A stretch of 64,000 nt of DNA from Himantopus leucocephalus. Lineage: Eukaryota > Chordata > Aves > Charadriiformes > Recurvirostridae. Made by a program: the position numbers and the translations under genes. The DNA lies in assembly GCA_003993805.1 (NCBI GenBank), contig RSEF01000002.1:98462094-98526093 (forward strand), written 5' to 3'. Below the pieces are notes generated by a model, which did no database searches, was not told the origin of the DNA, and worked only from the letters and a program-made list of their open reading frames with translations. Of this stretch, positions 23,432 to 35,900 are shown piece by piece (the stretch's first letter is position 1; each line of letters opens with the position of its first letter).

Positions 23432-24109
23432 ATACCCTGAAAAGTGCTGCAGAAATGCTAAGCACCACATTTACAGATGATACTCTTTTCAAAATAAGAA
23501 TGTCATTAATTTCACAGGACTGGCCAGCTCTGTGACAACAGCGAAGCCAGTGTAATTTCCTGGGATGTACTTCAAGACATTGGCAAAACATATCCTATTA
23601 AACAAAGGGGACAAGTAACCGCAGCACATACAGAAAGCCCAGGCTGTCCTTAATCGGAAGCAGCCCATCGACTGGTAGAACTAAACCCAGTTGCATCGAG
23701 ACATGGGTAGGTTGGTGACGGCCTCTATCTCACTATTTCTGGTGGGAGAACATCCCGAGATTTTTCAAGTATTACAATGAGCATCTGGCTCATATTTGTA
23801 AACCAGAGTTAGGGGCCCACTTATATTATAATTGTGTGTTTGCACTTTTGTCCTTATTAGTTGTCAAGGAGGTGATATTCTACAAACAAGGTATATAAAC
23901 TCATTACGTTAATCACAGAGCATTTTCCCCCTGTAGTTTTAGCTGCTGTTTAGTACCAGCATAGATATTTGTATTTTTAAAAAGTAAAATTTGGACCAGA
24001 TTGGCCATGGTTGGGTTGGGCAGGAGGGGTGAGAGAGGGCTGTGCAGTTGAATGACAGGTCAGTGTCATGTGAACTGAAGCATGCAAACTGTATTAGGCC
24101 ATGGTAATT

Positions 24110-24126
24110 GGGGAGGGGCGGGGGGG
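24110..24126 (+). other. Putative G-quadruplex
   Basis: G-runs of 4, 4 and 7 are separated by single bases. The last run can supply two G3 columns. Compact, with very short loops. Confidence 0.5.
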
Positions 24127-24662
24127 AGACATTCAACTCCCTTTGTTTTCTCTCCTCACCCAGTAAATCCACGCTTGAAAAATATCAGACATTTTCTTTA
24201 GCTCTATAGGTATTTTAATGCATTTGTGAATTTTTGATCTAACCAGAGATACATGCAGAATATTACAGTCATCTATGTATTACCAGTGTAGCTGTGTCTG
24301 GGTAACATAGTGCCTTCATGTTGCACACCAGTATTTTAGAGTAGCCTTTTCAGAAATCAGAGTCAGCCAAGTCAGATCAGGTCACAGTGTTAACTATACA
24401 GTATCTTGAGGGAAACTCAATCAAACCCAACCAAACTTTTTCTAAGGCATCACAAATCATCCTGTATTAGCATCACATGGATTATTTATGAAAATGCTGT
24501 TGCTTGTCTGACAACCTAGGTGACATTACCTCTGGAGGATGAGCATCACCATGGCAAAACAGACATGTCACCATTAGACATTAGTCTACTGTAACTAATT
24601 TATAAGGCTGTCCTGTAATTTGTTTTGATCAGGCAGCCTGAATCTAGTTGAAGGGGATGAAA

Positions 24663-24692
24663 GGGAGGAGGGAGTGCAGGGAGGGAGGAGGG
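24663..24692 (+). other. Putative G-quadruplex in a purine tract
   Basis: Five GGG runs (24663, 24670, 24679, 24683 and 24690) are joined by loops of 1 to 6 bases, inside an almost pure purine stretch at 24650-24702. It could also form a triplex. Confidence 0.6.
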
Positions 24693-26688
24693 AGAAGGAA
24701 AATCCAATATTATTATTAACTAGAGAATTCAAAACTGTAAAAAATAAAGCAAGGAAAAGTGTAGTTTTTTTTTCCCCTGTCCATAACTTCTGTCTTTACA
24801 CACAGACATACAACCTCTAATACAAGGTTTCTTTCTTGGCTGTGAAAATTTTCCCAGAATATTCCTAACTACACTTTCTATGTTTTTAATTTGTTCAAGA
24901 TACTATATGATATCCAACCTCCTGCTTGCAGTTCTTTTTTTTAAAAAAGTATGGATTTACTCTAAAAGTGACTTTGTGAAAATGGCACCACAATTGATCA
25001 TGTTACAGTAAACATCATATCCAGTTTGTCTGTCACGGAGAAAAAGGGAGTGTTTCAAACTGTGAGGCTTACAAGCCAAAGCAAACATGTAAAAAGTCAA
25101 GCTTTGAGCTGTGTCCCTGTGATTCGACTTATCAAATTCTTCAGCAGAATATCACAACTTAAATAATCTTTTCTAATGCTAGTTGATAAATAAAATTAAA
25201 TACGGAAGAAAGAATTGGTAGGCTATGCGTGAATATGAAATAGTGAGTGTTTCTTCAGCCATAGTTGATGACTGCTAAAATTAGATGGAAAGCTGTCATA
25301 ATTCCACAATAATATCTCTGACCATAAATGACCTCGAGAGGTTCCAAGTTAGCACACACCTTGCTTGTGCTTGTACTGGGATACAAAACATTCTTCTGGG
25401 CTGAGGTTTGCACGGCTCCATCCCATATGTGTTCCAAAGAAAGCTGTTCCACAATCTGAGAGATGTTGCAGTTGACATCTTGGAGCCAGCAGTCCTCTGT
25501 TTACCTGCAAGCTTCTCTCTAGTAAAAGAAATCAAAGAGTCCAATCTTTTTTTTTGTTTTGTTTTGTTTTTTTAACAGGCAACGTCCACACCTTTTCTCC
25601 AGTTCTCCTTGTCAATATCACCGTTGCAGAGTAACCAATAATATAGTGCTATATCCTTATTAATTCAAGCAGTAGTAAGTAGAGATTTAACAGAAAAACA
25701 TAAATGAACTTGGTTTAGTATTCGGAAACTACTATGGTCAGGAATAACAGATGGAAGAATGGAATCGCTCATTTGGGAGATTCCTCCCTCTTCTCGTGAG
25801 CAGAGACATCACCTTTGTTAACATCTTTGTTTTAAAGAATCCCACCAAAATTTACCTTCCCCTCCGCCAACCTTTACTGGATATTGTGCAAACCTAAAAG
25901 AAAAACAACTTCTGCCAGTGTCTAATGTAAATAGCAAAACAACATAGCACAGAAGAGGGATGAAGGATGGGAGGATAAAAAAAGTATCAGGAACAAGGAC
26001 TGCTTATATTAATTAGATTTAGTTTTTCCTTATATTTTGGTTGCTCTATGAACTCAGGAGGAAAGCAGAAGGACAAATGCATGGGCATAATTTGTCTGAC
26101 AGTAATGTGAGCTTTTGCACTATAATCACATGATAATGATTTCTTTTCCTGTGTTTACCTGTTAGTGTCTCAGTCCCGTGCTGTGGTCTCTGGCTCCTAA
26201 AAACATGCCTGGCAGTGTCTCAGCACTTTAAAATCTTGGTAGGCACATTTGAAAGCAAAGGAAAGGGACTGAAGAGCAGGAAGGATGCTCCTGCTGCTGG
26301 CATTTTCTCTGCATTAGCACTTTGAGCAGTTATAAAAAGTATTTGTTCTATTTAAATAGTATTACAAAATAATAACTAAAAATAATAAAAACTAACTACT
26401 AGAACTGGAAAGCATATAGTTTCCATCATAATAACTTAGCATCATTTTATTTGTTTGAGCAAACTAATTTTTATGGTAAGTCGTTTCTTGATTTTGGTAG
26501 GTCCAGTTTTTCTCAGTCCCTCAGAAATTTTCCCAACTGCAATATTTTTCAGTCCTCCCAGTAAATAGTTGGCATTATTGGGAATGATGTGGTGTTTTCT
26601 CCTATTTTTTTCTCTGATCAGCAATGTATTCAAACTGCACAGCAGCATAGTATAAATGTGTTTTCCTCCTGCCCCTTCAGCCCCTTCA

Positions 26689-26788
26689 NNNNNNNNNNNN
26701 NNNNNNNNNNNNNNNNNNNNNNNNNNNNNNNNNNNNNNNNNNNNNNNNNNNNNNNNNNNNNNNNNNNNNNNNNNNNNNNNNNNNNNNN
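26689..26788. other. Assembly gap (100 N) next to a 9-bp repeat
   Basis: Exactly 100 N. The last bases before it are two copies of a nine-base unit (GCCCCTTCA), so the gap probably hides a GC-rich minisatellite. Frames spanning the N run are meaningless. Confidence 0.95.
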
Positions 26789-28846
26789 GCTTATGATTTT
26801 GAAATTTTAGGGTTGGCAACTCTGGTATTTGCATGTTTAAAATGATGAAGTCTTCTGAAAGTGTTTCCCAGCTTTCCTAAGTTTTTGCTATGACTTTCAG
26901 ACCTATGCTGTCATACATACTTAGTTGACAGTACACTCCAGGAAGAATTATATCTGATCCCAGAAACTATTTTATTGGTTTTTTGCTGGTTTTATTTTTT
27001 TATGTTTCTTCCTTTATTATTTTGTATTTCTGTATATGCTGAATATTTTTTAATTCTAGTCATTATGTAGTGCCAAAATCATAATTTTGCATAGGTTTGG
27101 CAATTGTTTTTTTTACTGTTGATAGTAGTTAATTATTGCCAGTTTTTATTATTTTAAGTACAATTAATAAAATATGCCATAAACAATTAGCATCTCATTT
27201 TCTCTGATATCAAAACCCTATTAACAGACTTCAGGAAAACACAAGGGGGAGCACAAGGAAGGGCAAAAAATTTCTTTCATTGGCATATATTGTTGTGAGA
27301 CAATGAAATCTGAATATTGCCTATCCTGATCCCCACTGGGATCTCTGAGTCCACAGAATGATCCTAATTGAATTTTCCCTGCCTAAATGGAGTATGCCCT
27401 GTTGTGAACCTGCTTTGAGGATGATGACAGGATGGGACGTCTCAGAGCATCACTTCTGTGAGACCCAGGGCCTTCCTTCTATTACCTCTATTATCTAAAC
27501 AAATAACCTTGGACAAATCAATTTACATTAATCCAACCTAGTGGTTTAAAACCCTCTCCTTTCCTTTAAAATGTCTCAATCAAGTTTCAAGTTAAATTGC
27601 TTGAACATTCATCTCTTAAAATGTGCCTGTGTACAACAAGTGAAATCTGTAATTTTTTATTAAAATATAAGTATGTTTAAAAGGGCAAATTAATGTATGG
27701 GTCATAGCAAGTTCTTTCTACTTTGTAACATCAAGCACAGAATCCCTTAGCAACACTTGTATTTTTACTTATGCTAAAATGAGTTGGCAAAGTGAGATTA
27801 ATCTTGGATTTTTTTTCTGTTTTCTTCTTTCATTCATCACATCAAGAACTTAGTAGTTCAACATTTTGTTGTGCAAAATTAAAAATTTGCACCCACAGTG
27901 AGCTTCAGCCATGTTTACTGCAGTAATCACACAGGATTAGCTCTTTATGATGCTTCCTGTGTAAATGCACTTGAAATAGATAGCAGTATGAACAATGATT
28001 ATTCAAATTTATGGGGAAGTTGTTTGAAACTTAATGAATTTCATTACTCCATTAGATAATATGACATTTTTCAAATCTTGCTCTTTTTTTAATGTATAAA
28101 AGATTTTATCCAGAAAATAATCTAATTTGCCTTTCTCTTCTTTTGAAAATTAGAGATCAGTGCATGATTATTTTATGCATGCCATGAGTTAATCCATAAT
28201 CCTGTGCTTGTGTAATAATTCTAGGGCTTTATAGAAATTATAATAGTTTTATGCATAGGAATAGTCCTGTTGTCAAGTTAAGCTCTTGTGTTTTGTCTGT
28301 TTTTGCTGTTTTTCTTCTGAATTCATATTCAATGAGTAGAGACTAGGGACTGGCAAGGGAAGCTAGACAAAGCATTTAAGAATTAACAATGTTTAATGAA
28401 CAATGAAATCAATATTTAAGATTTTTTATATATATGGCATTGTGTTCTTAATGTTTCTACATGCTGATGTTTTTGTATTGAAGAAATGAGTTAACAATCA
28501 TACAACTCACTCTTTGCCTTTGCCTAAGTTGTAAATTTTCCTGATTTTGTGAAGATGCTGAGCTGGATATTTCTAGCACTGGTCAACTCTATATAATATC
28601 ACTAGGTTTACAGAATATTTTGTATGAAGCTGCCTGGTATGTTCAGAGGAGTAAGCATGCCTTTTTGAAAATATTCTGAGGAATGATAAGCTACTTGGAT
28701 GACGCCCTTTTAAATTCTACATTTTGTTTTCAGGTTGTTATTCCATGAAATTTCTATGACAATATTGCAAATAGTTTCAATTGCCCAATTCCAGTTGAGA
28801 TTTGGGGTTAGATACATTGACCTGCAAAGAAAAAATGTTTTATAGT
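26789..28846. other. AT-rich unique non-coding sequence, possible conserved element
   Basis: No gene or repeat is recognised. Around 27770-28260 there are several TAATC/GGATTA-type bicoid-class homeodomain words and TTATGCAT-like words, without long homopolymers. This is compatible with, but not proof of, a regulatory element. Confidence 0.4.
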
Positions 28847-29130
28847 TGTCGTGGTTTGGGCCGGACCAGCCACTGAAATGAACGGCAGATGCTCTCCCTC
28901 ACCTCTCCCTGAAGTGAGAGGAGGAATAGAAAGAGACTCATGAGTTTAAAAGAAACTAAACTACTTCAATTAAAATATTAATAAAATAATAAGAAGAAAA
29001 TAATGAAATATATACTATATAGAAAACCTTATCAAGCTCCCAGGATGACAGTCATGTCACTGGCAGGCCCTGGGAAAGTCCCAGACTGGACTCAGTGATG
29101 GACGGGAACTGGATTCCAGTTCTGGATTCA

Positions 29131-29201
29131 GGAATGCAGGGATCAGGGTCAAAGGCAGACAAACANGGAACGCAGGGATCAGGGTCAAAGGCAGACAAAC
29201 A
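29131..29201. repeat. 35-bp direct duplication around a single N
   Basis: Copies at 29131-29165 and 29167-29201 differ at one base and flank the N at 29166, inside the LTR. Confidence 0.9.
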
Positions 29202-29257
29202 GAGTCCTCCTTGGACACCAGCCATTGAAGAAAGAGAGCTGACCCTTTGATCTGAGC

Positions 29258-29264
29258 TTTTATA
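29258..29264 (-). promoter_or_regulatory. TATA box of minus-strand LTR
   Basis: The minus strand reads GCTCAGTATAAAAGCTCAGA. Its CTCAGTATA-AAGCT context is shared with the LTR at 1-618, supporting related LTR families. Confidence 0.6.
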
Positions 29265-29799
29265 CTGAGCATGAGGCAGATGGGATGGAATACCCTGTTT
29301 TGGGTCACCTGTCCTGTCCGCTCCTCCCCACAAGTGCAACCCCACTACACTTTTCCGCTTCTGACCCTCCAATGGGACACACAGCAAAGTTAGCTGGCCT
29401 TGGGTGTTATAGCAATAAGTATAAGCAAGAGCCTCTCTGCATACCATTCCTTGGCATAAATTATAAACAATCAGGTCTTATCACTCTGGGAGCAGACTAC
29501 TGTCTTAAAAACATGCCATTAATTTCAGAGAGTTCTGTTAGTTAGAAGAGGCTTAACTGAAAAATAAAATTACTGAACAGAAAATTGGTTCTGTTTTACC
29601 TCAAACCAGTATAGTAATGCAACTTAACTTCATACCTAGGAAAGGTAGTAATTAAAAAAACATCAGCACATTGACTTGCTTAGCACATTACATGCAGGTT
29701 ATAAGACAGTGCACAACATAGTATTTCAAAGATCTTATCTTTCTGATTTTTATGGCTAGGGCTTCATGCTGAATACCCAGAATTGTTAAGCATCAAATG

Positions 29800-30203
29800 C
29801 CCCTCCCTCAACCATCTAGTTCCAATCCCCCTGCCATGGGCAGGGACATATATCACTAGACCAGGCTGCTTAAAGCCCCATCCAACCTGGCTTTGAGCAC
29901 TTCCAGGGATGGAGCAACTACAACTTCTCTGGGCAACCAGAAAATTTCTTCCTTATGTCCAATCTATTTATCTAAATCTGTTTACTTTCAGTTGAAAACT
30001 GTTGCCCCTTATCCTATCGCTGCAGGCCTCCCTCTCTGTCTGTCTGTCTTATAAGCCCCCTTTATATATTGAAAATTTGCAATAAGGTCTCCCTGAAGCC
30101 TTCTCTCCTCCAGGCTGAACAACTCCAACTCTCTCGGCCCTTCTTTGTAGGAGAGGTGTTCCAGCCCTCTGACCATTTTTGTCGCCCTCCTCTGGACCCA
30201 CAT
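29800..30203 (-). mobile_element. CR1 LINE fragment, minus strand
   Basis: The + strand contains CCATGGGCAGGGACATAT, CACTTCCAGGGATGGAG and CTCCTCTGGACCCACATAG. The minus frame at 30009-30203 carries [17 protein letters not shown] and [18 protein letters not shown], the standard CR1 ORF2 C-terminus. The copy is 5'-truncated at about 30203. It begins without the octamer tail, so the extreme 3' end is lost or too diverged. Confidence 0.9.
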
Positions 30204-32677
30204 AGTTGTATTATTGCTTTTCAGTTAGAGCAAAGAAATTGTGGCCTTATCACAAATATTTTTACAGACACAACAGAAATTCAAATATTTTCTAAAATGT
30301 GAAAAACTGAACCTGTCATTGCCGTGTTTGTAATCTTACAGTTCTTTTTATCACTCCTGAAAGAGGAAATATTCTTTGGTTAAAACCAAAGGACTCATGG
30401 CTGAAAATTTTTTATTAGTTTCAAGTTTTTCTGTTCTCCCTAGTCAGTTCAGCTTCCATTACATTTTGTGAGAGTGACCCTAGGATGCTCGTCAGCGACC
30501 CTTCTTCCCCATTCCCAAGCACTGACTCTGGATTGCATGGGGCAATCAGCACCCCAAAAACATTTTTCCCGTGTTCTGGTACAAAGACAAACCTTGAAAA
30601 CCCTACTGAAGTCCTTCCAGAAATATCCCAGTAGACAGAGACAACAGGTGGAGTGAGAAAGGACCCAGCTGGGAGAGCTGCGATCACCTTGCCCCCACCG
30701 CGCTTGGTACTGCCATGGCTCAATAGCTTCATATAAATCTTGCTCTAGTAGCTCTGAGCTGCCTTGCAGACTGCAGTGGAGGCACAAGCCAAAATTATTA
30801 TCATAAAACCCTCGGCTGATTCCTTTGTGCTGCACTGTAGTCTCTATAGGGAAAGTTTTATCACTTCCCTCATATTTTAATTGTATCCATTCTACAGCTG
30901 GTAGCAAGATGTCCAACTAATGAAATGAGTTGACAAGTCTTTCAAAAGATTGAAGTGACTGGGTTGTATCTATTGGTGTGTGAGAGAAAAAACAGGAGAG
31001 TAAATGAGAAGAAAAAGTAAAAACACTTTCTTCCCATGCACTTTTCTCCCAAATAGAGCAAAAAGGTGAAGATTGTATAACCTCTCTAGCCCACTGCCTG
31101 TTTATGCAGTAAATCTATACCAGTAGGAGTTTTATTAATTTAACTGTGGCCTTGCGTATAAGAATGATATGGGTAGTCTCAGATCATATTTATTCATTTA
31201 ATAGAGGGATTTATTGGCAATGTCTGATAACCATATTTTGTAGTTTAGATCATTGTTTTTCCTTCATATTAATAGTTTCTCTCTATCTTGCTATTTAAAT
31301 AAGACATCTCTGTAGTCCTGAATATCAACAAAAAAACTCTTTAGCTGGATGACATAATTTGGCAATCTGCAAATTAGAACAGCATGTAGCTTCTGATGAA
31401 AAAAAATATTAAATGTGTGTCTCATAACTCTGCTGCTGAGGTTTAGTTAAACACATAACCTTTATATGAACTTATCTCATTAATCATGGACAGAAAAGTA
31501 GCTATTTCACATATGGGACTGTGGAAAAAGATAGCATGGTCATTTACCACTGCGGAGTGCTCACTCCCCAAAGAAGAAAGATAATTTCCATAGGGAGAGT
31601 TGACAAGGCACAGGTTAAATACCCATACTGGCTTTCCACTGGAAAGTTTGTGAAAAGGACTACTTTTTTTTTTCCTTGATAAATAACAAAAAGTTCACCT
31701 TATTAGCATTTGTTAAAAGTTGGTAATATGAGCTCAAATTTTTCAGTATTTTTTCTTTTCAATGTGACAGCAGTTTCCTATTAAAAAATGTTGTCTTCTC
31801 ATTTGCAGTTGCTCCCTCATTTTTGCTTCTTTTTAAATCTGCAGTCCTTACTTTCACACAGCCAGCTAGGAGTTTGATAGTTTCTCAGGCAATAGGTTTG
31901 TACCCAAATGTGGTATCTCGCTAGCTCCTCGTTTTCCTGTCTCAGGTTTTGTAGCATCCACCAGCCACCATTTACTCGACTTGTTCTAGTGATCTCTTGT
32001 TCCTGAGTGTTAGAGGCTGACTCACTGCTATCTGTGGGGTCTTGCTAGATGCTGTGACCTTAAAGAAAGCAATGCCCTGTCAGTTTCAAAAATGACCCTA
32101 TGCTACTGAAACACTCTTTAGATAAACACTCCCCTGAGAGGCAAACACAGCACAGTGTTAGAGCGAAATGTCGCCATTTCCTGCCACCTAAAAATACACA
32201 AGGTCCAGGATTCTCCTAACATATCAAATCCCTGGCTCAGTCCACTGTGACACATGCGGAGATTAAATTTCATCCTCCTGATGATGTGGGAATTTGGGAA
32301 ATTAACATTCAAAGCTTCTAATTATAAGAGGAGTGGTGGGCCTGTCAATTTCAAATGATGACATGTGTGATAAGACTATGGTCTTAGTGAGTTTTCTTAG
32401 GAACCCAAAGCATGTGTATGTTAGATATATACACTTAATGCTAATCATCCCCTCAAGGTACCACTCATAGGCTGCCCTCCCTCTGTGAGGAATATATATT
32501 TGGGCTGTAGGTGAGACATGCGACTGTGCAATCATATGATACAGTGGACAGTGCTGGGGGTACGACCACTTCCTTTTTCTTTGTTCTTTTTTTTCTCCAG
32601 TTAACAACAATGCTGTAAGTGTAAATTGCTCCAAAAACTTACATTGTCTTGAACACCAAGCACAATAAGTACAAAAT
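30204..32677. other. Non-coding stretch with overlapping long frames
   Basis: No recognised gene. On the minus strand, frames of 155 codons (30449-30916) and 103 codons (30421-30732) overlap in different phases in a patch richer in GC than its surroundings. Neither resembles a family I know. The rest (30917-32677) is AT-rich with no visible feature. Confidence 0.45.
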
Positions 32678-32956
32678 AGAATCATAGAGTCATAGAATGA
32701 TTTATGTTGGAAAAGACCCTTAAGATCATCAAGTCCAACCATAAACCTAACACTGCCAAGTCCACCACTAAACCATGTCCCTAAGCACCACATCTACATG
32801 TTTTTTAAATACCTCCAGGGATGGTGACTCCACCACTTCCCTGGGCAGCCTGTTCCAATGCTTGACAACGCTTTTGGTGATGAATTTTTCCCAATATCCA
32901 ATATAAACCTCCCCTGGCGCAACTTGAGGCCATTTCCTCTTGTCCTATCACTAGTA
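32678..32956 (-). mobile_element. CR1 LINE 3' end, minus strand
   Basis: It starts AGAATCATAGAGTCATAGAA (the octamer tail seen from the minus strand), then GTTGGAAAAGACCCTTAAG, ATCATCAAGTCCAACC, CTCCAGGGATGGTGACTCC and CTGGGCAGCCTGTTCCAATG. This is a typical young avian CR1 3' end, 5'-truncated at about 32956. The 163-codon minus frame at 32302-32793 is produced partly by this repeat and is not a gene. Confidence 0.95.
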
Positions 32957-35900
32957 CTCTAATAGTATGAGAAACATAATGCTTTTGGCTATGTATCTCC
33001 CTTTTTCATTTGCTAAGTTAACTTTATGTAAAAACCAAAGCAGGCCCCTGTGCCACTGGTAGACTGGATGACAGGAGCAAAATGTTGACTATGCGTTATC
33101 AGGTGAATACTGTAGCCAACATTTGGGGTCTTTTGCAGGAACTGCTCCAATGAGTATCTGGAAAGCAAGGATTCAATGCCTAAGTCTCTCTCATTCCAGT
33201 TGAGTGATCCAATTTACAAGGCTGCGGTGTCAACAGCTTTCCTGTTGGTCTCAGTGAATGTTGAAATACTGATGTAACATGGCAGAGTCCCAGTAAGGCA
33301 GAGAATAGTGCCTACAATGCCCCTCCATGATGGACTTTCACATCTGTCCTCTAAAACAGAGAGAATGCACATTGGAGTAAGGGTCTCCACCATCTCTGGT
33401 GACTGTTCTTACCATGGGTTTTCAGCAGCTCTGGGACTGTGCTTTCTCTTGCTGTTTGCAGAAGAAGGGTTTAGTACAGTTTCCACTTTAAACAAAAAAC
33501 AAGCCTCATTGTGGAAGTAGCTGCCTTTTTTCTGGTTTTCAATACAGGAATCTTACATGGTCATACATGACCACAACAATCTTGAATGCTACTTCCAGGA
33601 CCTAGAAGGTGACTCCCAGTTTCCAAATACTGGTTTTTTTCCTTTCTGGCCAGCCAGAAGGAAATCAGGGATTAATCTGCAACGAGAGAATATTTAAGCC
33701 AAGATCTGAATGAGTCTGGCAGGTGTGAGTCAGCTGCTGTCTTCACACACTGCCTGGGCAGCTGCAGGTCCATAAAGCACCTAAAAGCCACATACTGAGA
33801 ACTACCCACGTGTCCCATTATAGGGAACAGTGATAGTCTCTGATTTGTTTTCAGTATGTTACTATACATGAATACCATATTCAGAATAATAGTAAATATA
33901 TAACCACAAGATGATGTTCTTTTCCTGTCTCATAAACATGATCAGGTTCCTACTCTGCAACCTCCTGCATACGCACCGAGTGCCAGGCACCAAAAATTAC
34001 ACAGGCAGCAAGCAAGGCTAAAACATGCAACTGCCAAAGTGTGTTCATGCATCAATGAATTCCCAGAAAGCTCGGAAACATCACTGCAAGCCCAGAGCTG
34101 GTAACTGCAACATGTACATCCCTGCAACCTCCAGAGGTGGCTGAACTTAAAACTGTTCAAGTTATCTAAATCAGGTCAAGGGTGTGGGCAGCAGGTGGTG
34201 TCACCTCCAGATTTTCCAAGAGAGATCCAGCTGGGAAAGACTGTCGCAGATAACCCCTGAGGGGTTCATAGCAGCATGGGCAGAGGCTTCAGGCTGCAGA
34301 AGAAATGTGCTGAAATAGCCTGTCCTCTGACCAGCTTGGCCATCATTCCCCATTTGTCAAGACCCTTAGAATTTGGCTGCTACAGCTGGTGGCAGCCTGT
34401 TTTGGCAGACCTCTTCCAACCCACCTCCCAGCTGCCTTGAGTCGTGACTGAAACTGTGTTTATCCAAAACAGCACATTTATAGTTTTGCGAATACCAAAT
34501 TCATCATTTGCTCCCTTTTTGCTGGGTGCTTGCAAGGAATCAAAAAGAACAGCAATGCCTTATAGAAGTCTTTAACATAACTTACATGGTATCTGTTATA
34601 ACAGATCAATGGGATGGGGACATTCCTTTCCTTATAATTGAAATGATTCAGAGAAAAGAAAAAGGCCACAAAGATATTTTGAGGTTTCCAAGCAATTTGA
34701 ATACATGTAGTATTAGAAGACTATATGTAAATAAATGCAAGCTTTTATGTCTAATTTCAGAAGTCCTGGCCGATTTTCCAAAGCTTGTGAAAATTATTTA
34801 AAATCATTCATCAAAATTTCTTGCAGTAAGCAGCACCAGATGTGTGGGTGATGACGTAGACAGGCATTTGAAACTTGAAAATCACTGCCCAAACATATCC
34901 ATTGGCTCATACTTTGAGTCACATCCAGTCCTGTTGTGGATTTAGCGAGACAATTCAGATGTGACAGGCTGATTTATTACTCTAGTTTATTCCAGTTTCA
35001 CCCACTACAACAAGTGGAATCATAAGGTAAGTTGTGGTGATGAAGCTAGAGGAGTTGTGTCTCTTTTCCACTCTCTCAGGCTAGTCAGATGTTCTGTCTG
35101 ATGCAGAAACTCCTTGAAAGGCAGGTTAAAATTAGAGAGCTTTCTGCAGCAGTCCAGGATGTGTATTTGCTGTGAAGTGTAAATTATTCAGAAAGAAAAT
35201 TCCAAATGTAGAGAAATATTTGTAATATTCTTTATTATTCTGCTTGTAATCACCTTTTGATACCTTTACCTCTTTGCAAATAGTGTTTGGGTAATCTTTC
35301 AACAAATTATGCCAAACCCGGCAGGTTATAAAGAACATATGTGCTAGATGACCATTGATTTTTCTGTTAGTGATCTTAAGAAGAGAGAAATTAATTAGCA
35401 AACAGTGGGATTTGTCTGCTCTACACCTCCTGCCCAGTCAGCTTTGAAAATGTCTACCAGGTGAAACTGTTAATTAGGAAAAAGACAGGAAAAGCATTGA
35501 ATGAATATGTAGGAACATGTTTCTTGTTGGAAATATTTCAATCTCGATGCAAAATGTGGCTTATAAAAAGTTATTTCAACATTTAAAGCCTCTTTGCTAG
35601 TCAAGCGGAACAAATAGTCTAAAAGAAAATGCAAAATGTATCATAATTTAGGAATTAGCATAGTCCAAAATCTGAAAATGGTTGACTATTAAATGAGTTG
35701 CTCATGAGCTTCCAAAGAAAAAAGTAAATCATATGTGGAACATATCTGCACCCATGACTTATGTGGTAACTGATTCTCTGGGTTGAGGTTTGTTTATACG
35801 GTAGTACACAGGTAGAAGTATATGGTTGAAGAATATACACTTCACTCTAACCCAGTGAAATCTGGTGCTGTATGTCCTGAACCATGGCTGCACAAAGAAC

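Larger units (their letters stand above)
23432..26688. other. AT-rich unique non-coding sequence with two G-rich tracts
   Basis: I see no gene or transposon. G-rich runs lie at 24110-24126 and 24663-24692. A T/GT-rich run is at about 25547-25574. Confidence 0.55.
28847..29610 (-). mobile_element. Solo LTR (ERVL-like), minus strand, with candidate target-site duplication
   Basis: The + strand starts TGTCGTGGTTTGGGCC and ends TTTTACCTCAAACCAGT. Read on the minus strand this is an avian ERVL-like LTR with a TATAAAA box (29258-29264) and no internal viral genes on either side. ATAGT occurs immediately before (28842-28846) and after (29611-29615), matching the 5-bp duplication typical of ERV integration. 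The right end lacks a clean CA, so the exact terminus could lie one to three bases further. One N (29166) flanked by a 35-bp duplication inflates the length. Confidence 0.8.

Noticed and set aside
26442..26834. 130-codon frame across 26689-26788
   Set aside because: It spans 100 N, so its continuity is not real. The same holds for the frames over the gaps at 44537 and 55145.
29052..29447. 131-codon minus frame with a repeated CLSAFDPDPC-like peptide
   Set aside because: The peptide repeat comes from the 35-bp duplication around the N at 29166, inside a non-coding LTR.
32302..32793. 163-codon minus-strand open frame
   Set aside because: Its first third is the untranslated CR1 3' end at 32678-32793 and the rest has no familiar motif.
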